A stretch of DNA of 64,000 nucleotides, from positions 124,001-188,000 of the forward strand of contig NZ_WQBE01000001.1 of NCBI RefSeq assembly GCF_013032005.1, given 5' to 3'. The position numbers were made by a program, and so were the translations under genes. This stretch comes from Ruegeria atlantica (GTDB taxonomy: Bacteria > Pseudomonadota > Alphaproteobacteria > Rhodobacterales > Rhodobacteraceae). The notes beneath the pieces were generated by a model. That model saw only the letters and a list, made by a program, of their open reading frames with translations. It had not been told where the DNA came from and ran no database searches. Below are positions 1-7,449 of this stretch, in pieces. How positions within the stretch are numbered: position 1 is the first letter of the stretch; each line of letters opens with the position of its first letter.

Positions 1-465
1 CCGGTCATGCTGTTCTTTCTGATCGGTCTGATCGGCGGATGCGCGGGCTCGACCGCCTGTTCGATCAAGATTTTCCGGTATCAGCTGCTGTTTGCGTCGA
101 TCAAAACGCAAATTCGCCGTATCCGCTCACCGCATGGCGTTTTTGCCCCGCGATATGGCGGGCGCACGATCGGGACGGATGTCCTGACTTCGGTGATGAG
201 TTTTTTCATGTTCTTCGTGCTGTCGCTGGGTGTGCTGGCCTGGGCGTTGGCGCTGACGGGGTTGGACTTCATCACTTCGGTCTCGGGGGCTGCGACCGCA
301 CTGGCCAATGTGGGGCCGGGACTGGGCAGCCAGATCGGTCCGGCAGGAAATTTCGCCGGGCTGAATGACACCGCCAAATGGTTGTTGTCCATCGGCATGT
401 TGGTCGGGCGGCTGGAACTGCTGGCCGTCTACGCGTTGTTCACCGTCCAATTCTGGAGAAACTGA
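1..465 (+). CDS. trkH: TrkH-family potassium uptake protein, C-terminal part (5' truncated)
   Basis: The gene enters from the left edge, so only its last 154 codons are seen. TrkH/KtrB proteins form the membrane pore of potassium uptake systems together with a cytoplasmic TrkA-type subunit. Here the segment GGCAGSTACSIKIFR matches the third pore-loop/helix region of TrkH (usually GGxAGSTAGGIK), and NVGPGLGS further on matches the fourth selectivity-filter loop. The tail GRLELLAVYALF is also typical. Hydrophobic stretches fit three to four membrane helices. The stop overlaps the next start as ATGA (465), so the following ThDP gene is probably translationally coupled. The family assignment is firm; the ion preference is inferred from the family. 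Confidence 0.88.
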   Translation, partial: PVMLFFLIGLIGGCAGSTACSIKIFRYQLLFASIKTQIRRIRSPHGVFAPRYGGRTIGTDVLTSVMSFFMFFVLSLGVLAWALALTGLDFITSVSGAATALANVGPGLGSQIGPAGNFAGLNDTAKWLLSIGMLVGRLELLAVYALFTVQFWRN

Positions 466-2039
466 TGAAAAGACCCTTGGGGGCCCAGATTTCGCATATG
501 TTGAAAGATCGGGGCGTTGACGTGATTTTTGGCATTCCGGGTGTTCACAATCAGGAAATGTATCGCGGCATCGAAGAAGCTGGCATCACACATGTGTTAG
601 CCCGGCATGAACAGGGGGCCGGGTTCATGGCCGATGGCTATGCCCGCGCGACCGGCAGGCCGGGCGTGGCCTATGTGATCACCGGGCCGGGGCTGTGCAA
701 TATCATGACACCGATGGGGCAGGCCTATACGGATTCGGTGCCACTGCTGGTGATGTCTTCTTGTCTGGATGAAACGCAAGCGGTGCATGGGCAATTGCAT
801 CAGATGAAGGATCAGCTTGGGGCGGCTGAAACCGTGACTGACTGGTCGCGGCAGGCCAATTCCGCACAGGCCGCCTATGGTCTGGTCGAGCGTGCTTTTG
901 AAGAGTTCGAACTGTCCCGACCGCGCCCCAAACATATTCAGGTGCCGATTGCCCAGCTTGAGGCCGATGCCGACCCCGCGCCGTTTCCCAATCAGCCGGG
1001 GCTGCGCACCAAGGTTTTGCCGCCCGATATTGCTCCGGTCATGTCTTTGTTGAATATCGCGCGCAGGCCGTTGTTCATTTTGGGCGGTGGCGCGCGGTCT
1101 AATCTGTGGCGGCAGATATTGACGGAACTGGGAGCGGCCTGCTTCACAACTTTTGCTGGGCGTGGGATGGCCGGGCAGGGCTATGCGTTGGACTTTGGTG
1201 CCATGCTGACACGCCCTGGCAGCGCCGAGGTGATTGGGTCCGCTGACCTTGTTGTCGCCGTAGGTACCGAACTGGGCGAGGTCGATCTGTGGCGCGACAA
1301 CCTGGGGCACAGCGCTCATCTGGTGCGGGTCGATCTTGATCCCAGGGTTCTGTCCGATCAGCATCGTGCGGGCGTCAAGCTGCAGGCTGATGGGGAAAGC
1401 TTTGCGCATGCCTTATGGGGTGCGATTGACAAGGTGAAACCTGCAACGGGTTGGACGCCGGAAGAAATCACAGAGGCGCGCAGGCGCTGGCGCGCCGAGG
1501 TCGATGCCGAGCGGCCGGGGATCGTTCCGGTGCTTGATGCTCTGCGCGATGCCATGCCAGCGGATACGATGATCTATTCCGACATGACCCAAATCGCCTA
1601 TGCCGGGAAAGAGGTCTGGGATATGGCCTATCCCTATCACTGGCATCACCCGACCGGCTTTGGCACGCTGGGATATGGCTTGCCGGCTGGTATTGGCGGT
1701 GCGGTTGCGCGTCGGGGCAAACCAACAGCCGTGATCGCCGGGGATTACGGGTTTCACTATACGATGATGGAACTTGGGGTAGCGGTCGAGCTGGGCCTTT
1801 CACTGCCCATTATCCTATGGGACAACGGCAAGCTGAAAGAGATCGAGGACAGTATGGTCCGAGGTCAGATCGCGCCGAACGCGGTGATCGCCCACAACCC
1901 GGATTTCTGCAAACTGGCTGAGGCTTTTGGGGCCCTGTCTGCCGCGCCCACTAGCTTGGCGGAGATGCAGACTGCAGTGCGCGCGGCCTTTGACGCGCCG
2001 GTTCCAACCTTGATCCGCGTAACGCCTGATATCGTGTAA
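465..2039 (+). CDS. Thiamine-diphosphate-dependent enzyme, acetolactate synthase / 2-oxoacid decarboxylase family
   Basis: A 524-residue ThDP enzyme with the three-domain layout of the acetolactate synthase family. The N-terminal pyrimidine-binding domain holds the catalytic glutamate in ARHEQGAGFMADGYAR (Glu49). A central domain follows, and the C-terminal PP domain carries AGDYGFH (near residue 426) and the WDN metal ligand about 27 residues later; the usual GDG is GDY. The ATG at 465 overlaps the trkH stop and has GGAG eight bases upstream. No small regulatory subunit gene follows and the gene is far from ilvC, so biosynthetic acetolactate synthase is unlikely. The sequence most resembles proteins called 5-guanidino-2-oxopentanoate decarboxylase (AruI-like), but the substrate cannot be read from the sequence. 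Confidence 0.82.
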   Translation: MKRPLGAQISHMLKDRGVDVIFGIPGVHNQEMYRGIEEAGITHVLARHEQGAGFMADGYARATGRPGVAYVITGPGLCNIMTPMGQAYTDSVPLLVMSSCLDETQAVHGQLHQMKDQLGAAETVTDWSRQANSAQAAYGLVERAFEEFELSRPRPKHIQVPIAQLEADADPAPFPNQPGLRTKVLPPDIAPVMSLLNIARRPLFILGGGARSNLWRQILTELGAACFTTFAGRGMAGQGYALDFGAMLTRPGSAEVIGSADLVVAVGTELGEVDLWRDNLGHSAHLVRVDLDPRVLSDQHRAGVKLQADGESFAHALWGAIDKVKPATGWTPEEITEARRRWRAEVDAERPGIVPVLDALRDAMPADTMIYSDMTQIAYAGKEVWDMAYPYHWHHPTGFGTLGYGLPAGIGGAVARRGKPTAVIAGDYGFHYTMMELGVAVELGLSLPIILWDNGKLKEIEDSMVRGQIAPNAVIAHNPDFCKLAEAFGALSAAPTSLAEMQTAVRAAFDAPVPTLIRVTPDIV

Positions 2040-2047
2040 ACAAAAAA

Positions 2048-2071
2048 AACGCCGCCCAAAGGGGCGGCGTT
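2048..2071. terminator. Bidirectional intrinsic terminator between convergent genes
   Basis: A perfect 10-bp stem, AACGCCGCCC with GGGCGGCGTT, closes an AAAG loop. Eight A residues precede it on the plus strand, which become a T-tract on the minus strand. It therefore best terminates the minus-strand protease-like gene and can also stop the ThDP gene. Confidence 0.85.
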
Positions 2072-2089
2072 CCACATTTGGGGATCAAA

Positions 2090-3829
2090 TTAATCCCAAC
2101 AATGCACCAGAACAGTCATTCCATTGGCTCTGCGGCTAAGTTCGTTGGGTGAGATCTCGGCAGTCGATTGACCCGGTTGGCCCGAGACGCCTGCCTGTTC
2201 AAGCGCCGCGTTCAACCGCTCAGCCGTGGCTGCCAGACTGACCGAGGCGGGTAGGGTGCGCCCATCGGACGGAGTGGGTAGCAACATGCCGACAACCTGA
2301 CCGGCGTCATCGAAAACAGGTCCGCCAGCATCGCCCGGCTGGGCGGCCATCGCCAGACGTTTCACTCCGTCTTCTCCGTTCAGGCCGCGCACGTCAGTAA
2401 TCTGGCCATAGGTCAGCGTCGGCGCCCCCAATGCGCCCTGATACGAAAAGCCCGACACTGCGACCTCGGATTGGATGCGCGGTTGATCGGTGCCGAATTC
2501 CGCGACGCTGATCGGCGCAAGGTTGTTCCGGGGCCGCAGAACGGCCACACCCAGATCAGCATCGGCCCAGGCGACCTGAACTTCCTGATCGTCGTTCAGG
2601 GTGATCCGGGTGCAGCTGTCGGTGGCCTCGGATACCGTCAGGATTGTACCGCTAGCATCGGTGAAAAAGCCGGACCGGGACAGGCGCGGCTTGCGGATTT
2701 GCAGGCCGGAAACAAGATCGATCCGTTGCTCGGCATTTGCACCGGCCCCTGCGTCTAGAACGGCGCTGTTTGTGGTGAAGCTGGCCTTGAGCGCGGCCAG
2801 AACCCGTGCCCGGCGGGCTTCATCCCCTTCGGGCCAGACCAGCGTGAAGCCTTTGATCTGGCCGTCCTTCAGCGCGGCCTGGGTGTACGAGACAACCCCG
2901 TTCCCGCGACCTTCCAGTGTAAAGCGATCACCGCGCAATTGTCGGGGGCCGTCCAGTGGGACGATCTCTAGCGACTGCATCACCTCGTAGAGCGCGCGCA
3001 GGGTGGCCTTGTCGCCTTTCTGACTGATCAGCAGCGCCTTAGCATCCAAGTCAGTGGTGCCTTTGAAATGCGCAAATGGGGCCTCATAGCGATCAAAGGC
3101 AATAGCATCCAATGGCAGATCCAGATCAATCCCGGCCTGCGGGTCTGAATAACGCGCCATGCCGACGCTGATCAGCGGCGCGTTATAGTCATCCATCAGC
3201 GACTTGCGCTGCGCTGTGGTCAGAACGCCGGTGGCTTCAAAACCGTTGAATCGTTGCCAGTCACCCATCGATCGGCGCGTGCCTTGACCAAACGCGCCGT
3301 CGATAGTGGCGTTGTAAAACCCTGCGGCCTGCAAGGCTGTCTGCAGATCCCGACGCTCTTGCGCAGTGAGCAGGCGTTCGGACTGTAGGGCTTGCGAGCG
3401 GGTTTCATCTGCGGGCTCAGCCGACAACCCCGAAACGGTCGCTTCCGGTTGTGGAGTGTTTTCGACGGGCGGTGTCACCACGCCCCGGTTCAGGATATTC
3501 GCACCGACTGGCCAGAACTGCTGACCCAGAGAGCTGGTGAAGGCTATGTAACTGTCAGCTGGTATCTGCCTTTCGGCCCGGTAAACGTCCAGAACCTGTT
3601 CAGCGTCACTGCGCAAATAAGGCCCGATAACAATGGCATACCAGCCAGAGTTCAGGCGAAACCCGTTTACGTCTGGCAAGAGGCTTGAATAAGCCTGCGC
3701 GCGCTCTTGTGCCTCGCGCAGCGAAGGGCGCGCCTCGACCTGGACCCAAACGCCGGCGTCTTGTTGCGCTGATACGGCACTTGCGCCCATTGAAAATAGA
3801 AACAGAATTGCAGTGAATATGCGTGTCAT
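2090..3829 (-). CDS. Exported SPOR/peptidoglycan-binding protein with an inactive trypsin-like domain
   Basis: A 579-residue protein with a signal peptide (residues 1-21, cut near AVSAQQ). It has a SPOR-like repeat region (about 28-100), a peptidoglycan-binding domain 1 (about 155-215, with the DGAFGQGTRRS motif) and a C-terminal trypsin/HtrA-like fold (387-560). The protease triad is broken. The histidine position of the NHVV motif is Glu401 in LTVSEAT, and the serine position is Ala501 in QPGDAGGPVF; only the aspartate (Asp425, DADLGVAVL) remains. It should act in the periplasm, probably binding septal or sacculus glycan strands, with the protease fold used for binding. It stands alone and ends at a strong terminator. 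Domain calls are by motif; loss of activity is inferred. Confidence 0.8.
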   Translation of the reverse strand: MTRIFTAILFLFSMGASAVSAQQDAGVWVQVEARPSLREAQERAQAYSSLLPDVNGFRLNSGWYAIVIGPYLRSDAEQVLDVYRAERQIPADSYIAFTSSLGQQFWPVGANILNRGVVTPPVENTPQPEATVSGLSAEPADETRSQALQSERLLTAQERRDLQTALQAAGFYNATIDGAFGQGTRRSMGDWQRFNGFEATGVLTTAQRKSLMDDYNAPLISVGMARYSDPQAGIDLDLPLDAIAFDRYEAPFAHFKGTTDLDAKALLISQKGDKATLRALYEVMQSLEIVPLDGPRQLRGDRFTLEGRGNGVVSYTQAALKDGQIKGFTLVWPEGDEARRARVLAALKASFTTNSAVLDAGAGANAEQRIDLVSGLQIRKPRLSRSGFFTDASGTILTVSEATDSCTRITLNDDQEVQVAWADADLGVAVLRPRNNLAPISVAEFGTDQPRIQSEVAVSGFSYQGALGAPTLTYGQITDVRGLNGEDGVKRLAMAAQPGDAGGPVFDDAGQVVGMLLPTPSDGRTLPASVSLAATAERLNAALEQAGVSGQPGQSTAEISPNELSRRANGMTVLVHCWD

Positions 3830-4034
3830 TGTCTGCCCGTGTTCGCAGTGTTTTAGCTTTGCGGCAGACTACGCGAATTGAACCGCAGAAAGCCATGCCT
3901 GGAATACGGGGAATTTCCAGTGTGGCGGTGCAGTGACAGCCCAACCCGATTGGCCCGTTGACGCCCCTTGGCCCCTTGCATAGGAAGGACAAAACCGACC
4001 GGAACCGGGCGCAGGGGCGTCCAAAGGGAATGTC

Positions 4035-4964
4035 ATGACCGAACCGTCCAGCGCACCACGTTCTTTTCAGGAAATTATCCTGCGACTTCAGACCTATTGG
4101 GCCTCGAAAGGCTGCGCGATCCTGCAGCCCTATGACATGGAGGTCGGTGCAGGTACGTTCCACCCGGCCACCACGCTGCGCGCTTTGGGGTCAAAGCCGT
4201 GGGCGGCGGCCTATGTGCAACCCTCGCGCCGTCCAACCGACGGGCGATACGGTGAAAACCCCAACCGGTTGCAGCACTATTACCAGTATCAGGTGCTGAT
4301 CAAACCCAGCCCGCCGGATCTACAAGAGCTGTATCTGGGCAGCCTACAGGCCATCGGTATAGATATGGACCTGCATGACATCCGCTTTGTTGAAGATGAC
4401 TGGGAAAGCCCCACACTGGGCGCCTGGGGTCTGGGTTGGGAGGTCTGGTGTGACGGCATGGAAGTCAGCCAATTCACCTATTTTCAGCAAGTCGGCGGCC
4501 ATGACTGCACACCCGTTTCGGGCGAACTGACCTATGGTCTGGAGCGTCTGGCAATGTATGTGCTGGGCATTGATCACGTGATGGACATGCCCTTTAATGA
4601 TCCGCAATCACCCAGCCCGCTGACCTATGGCGACATCTTCAAACAGACCGAAGAGGAATACGCCCGCTGGAACTTTGACGTTGCCAATACCGAAGTTCTG
4701 CTGCGTCATTTTGAAGAGGCCGAGGCCGAATGCGCCGCCATTCTGGCGCAGGAGCATGACGACCCAAAAACCGGCAAGCGTATCATCATGGCGCACCCGG
4801 CCTATGATCAGTGCATCAAGGCCAGCCACATGTTCAACTTATTGGACGCACGGGGGGTGATCTCGGTCACGGAACGGCAGGCCTATATTGGTCGCGTGCG
4901 GGCGCTGGCCAAGCAATGTGCCGATGCGTTTGTACAGACCGGGGCAGCCGGGTTCGAGGCCTGA
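4035..4964 (+). CDS. glyQ: Glycine--tRNA ligase alpha subunit
   Basis: This 309-residue protein is the alpha subunit of the bacterial alpha2beta2 glycyl-tRNA synthetase, which activates glycine and charges tRNA-Gly in the cytoplasm. The family signature is clear: [14 protein letters not shown] at the N-terminus, [20 protein letters not shown], and [12 protein letters not shown]. The length is normal for GlyQ (about 300). The ATG at 4035 is preceded by AAAGGGA at a workable spacing. The beta subunit gene glyS lies 2.5 kb downstream on the same strand; a MarC gene on the opposite strand and two plus-strand membrane genes lie between, so the two subunits are not tightly coupled here. Confidence 0.96.
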   Translation: MTEPSSAPRSFQEIILRLQTYWASKGCAILQPYDMEVGAGTFHPATTLRALGSKPWAAAYVQPSRRPTDGRYGENPNRLQHYYQYQVLIKPSPPDLQELYLGSLQAIGIDMDLHDIRFVEDDWESPTLGAWGLGWEVWCDGMEVSQFTYFQQVGGHDCTPVSGELTYGLERLAMYVLGIDHVMDMPFNDPQSPSPLTYGDIFKQTEEEYARWNFDVANTEVLLRHFEEAEAECAAILAQEHDDPKTGKRIIMAHPAYDQCIKASHMFNLLDARGVISVTERQAYIGRVRALAKQCADAFVQTGAAGFEA

Positions 4965-4972
4965 TGGCGCGC

Positions 4973-5605
4973 TCAGGCCAATCCCGGCAACAGCACTTTC
5001 AGGCCATCCGCGATCATGCTGATCGCGATGGCCGACAGGATCATGCCCATGAAACGGCTCATGATTACGCGCGCGTTGTCGGACAGGCGTTTGGCCAGGG
5101 CCGAAGCGTTCCAGAAGGTGATGAACAACAAAAACAGAACCACCAGAAACACGCCCGCATAGATGATGGCGTCCATGGGCTTGGAAATATGGTGAGCGTA
5201 CAGGATCAACGTTGTGATCGTGCCGGGCCCGACCAGAATGGGGAAGGCCAGCGGGTAAAACGCCACCGTCGCGGGTTCGGGGTAGGCTTGCTTTTCCCCC
5301 TTGGTTCCGTGGTGCGAGGTGCTTTCGTTGCCGTTCAGCATGTTCAGGCCAATCATAAGAACGACCAGACCACCCGCGACACGCAGATCGTCGACACTGA
5401 TCCCAAACAGGCCAAGCGTCTGGTTGCCGATAGCTGCGAAGGCGCCGCCCAGGATCAGGCAATACGTGGCTGTTTTCGCCGCGACTTTGCGCTGATCAGC
5501 GGGCGTCAGGCCGTCGGTAACGCTCAGGAAGACGGGCAGATTTGTAATCGGGTTCATGATCGCAAACAGCGCGCCGAAGAACCCAACGGCAAGGGTCATG
5601 TCCAT
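4973..5605 (-). CDS. MarC family integral membrane protein
   Basis: A 210-residue polytopic membrane protein with about six predicted helices. The family signature includes FAIMNPITNLPVFLS near the N-terminus and FPILVGPGTITTLIL in the middle. MarC proteins sit in the inner membrane; their substrate is unknown, and the early link to multiple antibiotic resistance in E. coli was not upheld. The gene is convergent with glyQ, its stop lying only eight bases from the glyQ stop. Length and topology are normal for the family. Confidence 0.88.
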   Translation of the reverse strand: MDMTLAVGFFGALFAIMNPITNLPVFLSVTDGLTPADQRKVAAKTATYCLILGGAFAAIGNQTLGLFGISVDDLRVAGGLVVLMIGLNMLNGNESTSHHGTKGEKQAYPEPATVAFYPLAFPILVGPGTITTLILYAHHISKPMDAIIYAGVFLVVLFLLFITFWNASALAKRLSDNARVIMSRFMGMILSAIAISMIADGLKVLLPGLA

Positions 5606-5696
5606 TCGAATAGCCTCGTTCCGACCTGTATCAGTTTGGAAACTGGCCTATTTTCCGCCAAGTTGAAAGAGGCCGCGTGATCGGGATGTTGAGAAG

Positions 5697-6218
5697 ATGA
5701 CCGGAAAACTGCTTGCAATCATCCTTATTGTTTCTGCGGCTTTGGCCGGGGTGGGCATGTATTACCTTCAGGTGTACGGGTTCTACTATGACGTCGCGCC
5801 CCAGCCAGGGAAGGACGTGGAATTGCTTGTAGAGGGGGCAGAGGAACCCCAGCCGATCCCGTACACGGCGTTTCAGGCGATTGATGCGGACAGCTCTCCG
5901 ATCCGATACCGGGCGTGTTTTGAGACCGAGATGACGAGCGATGATCTTGCGGCTTTTCAGCCGGTCGAAAACCCCGAACCGCTGACCGCGCCGGGCTGGT
6001 TTGACTGCTACGACGCGGTTGCCATTGCCGAGGCTCTAAAGTCTGGACAGGCGCAAGCTTTTATGGGGGCCAAGAACATACACTATGGCGTGGATCGTAT
6101 CGTCGCGGTGACCACTGACGGCAAGGGCTATGTCTGGCACGCGCTGAACAATTGCGGTGAAAAGGCATATGACGGAACGGTGGTGGGCGAGGAATGCCCG
6201 CCACGGCCGGGGGACTGA
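5697..6218 (+). CDS. DUF6446-like single-span membrane protein
   Basis: A 173-residue protein with one N-terminal hydrophobic segment (about residues 5-25), which is either an uncleaved anchor or a signal peptide, followed by a soluble domain of about 145 residues. Four cysteines occur in the exported part (RACFET, WFDCYD, NNCGEK, EECPP), enough for two disulfides. It resembles the DUF6446 family of Rhodobacteraceae, which I recall near the glycyl-tRNA synthetase genes; the function is unknown. The next gene begins one base after its stop, so the two are probably co-transcribed. No enzymatic motif is visible. Confidence 0.7.
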   Translation: MTGKLLAIILIVSAALAGVGMYYLQVYGFYYDVAPQPGKDVELLVEGAEEPQPIPYTAFQAIDADSSPIRYRACFETEMTSDDLAAFQPVENPEPLTAPGWFDCYDAVAIAEALKSGQAQAFMGAKNIHYGVDRIVAVTTDGKGYVWHALNNCGEKAYDGTVVGEECPPRPGD

Positions 6219-6219
6219 G

Positions 6220-7440
6220 ATGCCCGAAGTCGAGGAAATGCTTCACATTCCCAATTTTCTGACCGCCACGCTTGGCATTGCGGTCTATCTGATTGGGGCC
6301 GAGATCAACTCTCGGGTCGCTCCGCTGCGTCAATTCAATATCCCTGAGCCTGTCACCGGCGGGTTGCTGGCGTCTCTTGTATTGCTGATTCTGTATGTCG
6401 TGGCAGGGCTTGAGCTGACGTTCGACCTTGCCTCGCGGGATTTTCTGCTGATCGTGTTCTTTGCCGGAATTGGGTTGAATGCGCGGCTTGCCGATTTGAT
6501 TTCCGGCGGCAAGCCGTTGTTCCTGCTGCTCATTCTGACGTTGGTGACAATCGTTGCCCAGAATGCCGTCGGTGCCGCCGGAGCAGTTGCCTTTGGCTAT
6601 CCGGCCCAAGCTGGGGTTCTCTTTGGCTCTGCGTCTCTGATTGGTGGGCATGGTACCGCCATCGCGTGGGCCCCCGAGGTTGGCACAGTCACCGGGCTTG
6701 AGGGCGCGACTGAACTCGGCGTGGCCGTGGCGACGCTTGGCCTTGTGTTGGCTGCGCTGGTGGGCGGGCCGATTGCCCGTCTATTGGTCGAAGGCAAGAA
6801 GTTGACCCCGGAACGCCCGGACGAAGAACACACAGTTGGGCTGCCGGATGATGCCACCGAGGCCGAGACCATGATCGACCACCTGACCATCATGCGCGTG
6901 TTGCTCTATCTGAATCTGGCGATCATCTTCGGATATTTTTTGAGCGAGGCAATCGCGGCTACCGGGTTGAAACTGCCCTTGTTCGTGCCCTGCCTGATCA
7001 TGGGGATCGTCATTGCCAATGTTCGCGCAGCTCTGGCCCCCAACGCGCCGCCGGTGTCCCGGACTCCCTCGCTGGCGCTGATATCCGAGTTTTCGCTGGG
7101 CGCGTTTCTGGCCATGTCGCTGATGAGCCTTCAGCTTTGGACCATTGCCGAACTGGGGTTGGCCATTGTCGTTATCATGGGTGCGCAGACCCTGTTTGCC
7201 GTGGCGTTCGTGATCTGGGTGTTGTTCCCGGTGATGGGCGGCAACTATCGCGCCGCCGTACTGTCTGCGGGGTTTGGCGGTTTTGCACTGGGCGCGACCC
7301 CGACCGCTATCGCCAATATGACCGCAGTTACCAAACGATATGGCCCGTCGCCTATTGCCTTTATCGTGCTGCCCCTTGTATCCGCCTTCTTTGTGGATAT
7401 CGCCAATGCCATCGTCATTCAGACGATCGTTAATTTCTAA
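6220..7440 (+). CDS. GltS-like sodium/glutamate symporter
   Basis: A 406-residue polytopic membrane protein with about eleven hydrophobic segments, matching the sodium:glutamate symporter (GltS/ESS) family in length and pattern. Family-like segments are FNIPEPVTGGLLASL, FFAGIGLNA, GSASLIGGHGTAIAW and GFGGFALGATPTAIANMTAV; the two inverted halves each carry a glycine-rich re-entrant loop. The chosen ATG is one base after the preceding stop and follows a G-rich stretch. An in-frame ATG at 6238 is less likely because its GAGGA sits directly against the codon. The gene lies just upstream of glyS, a typical place for a co-transcribed gene. Glutamate as substrate is inferred from the family. Confidence 0.85.
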   Translation: MPEVEEMLHIPNFLTATLGIAVYLIGAEINSRVAPLRQFNIPEPVTGGLLASLVLLILYVVAGLELTFDLASRDFLLIVFFAGIGLNARLADLISGGKPLFLLLILTLVTIVAQNAVGAAGAVAFGYPAQAGVLFGSASLIGGHGTAIAWAPEVGTVTGLEGATELGVAVATLGLVLAALVGGPIARLLVEGKKLTPERPDEEHTVGLPDDATEAETMIDHLTIMRVLLYLNLAIIFGYFLSEAIAATGLKLPLFVPCLIMGIVIANVRAALAPNAPPVSRTPSLALISEFSLGAFLAMSLMSLQLWTIAELGLAIVVIMGAQTLFAVAFVIWVLFPVMGGNYRAAVLSAGFGGFALGATPTAIANMTAVTKRYGPSPIAFIVLPLVSAFFVDIANAIVIQTIVNF

Positions 7441-7449
7441 GGACCGAAA

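Noticed and set aside
465..2039. Biosynthetic acetolactate synthase
   Set aside because: No small regulatory subunit follows and the gene is not with ilvC; the family likeness points to a decarboxylase-type ThDP enzyme.
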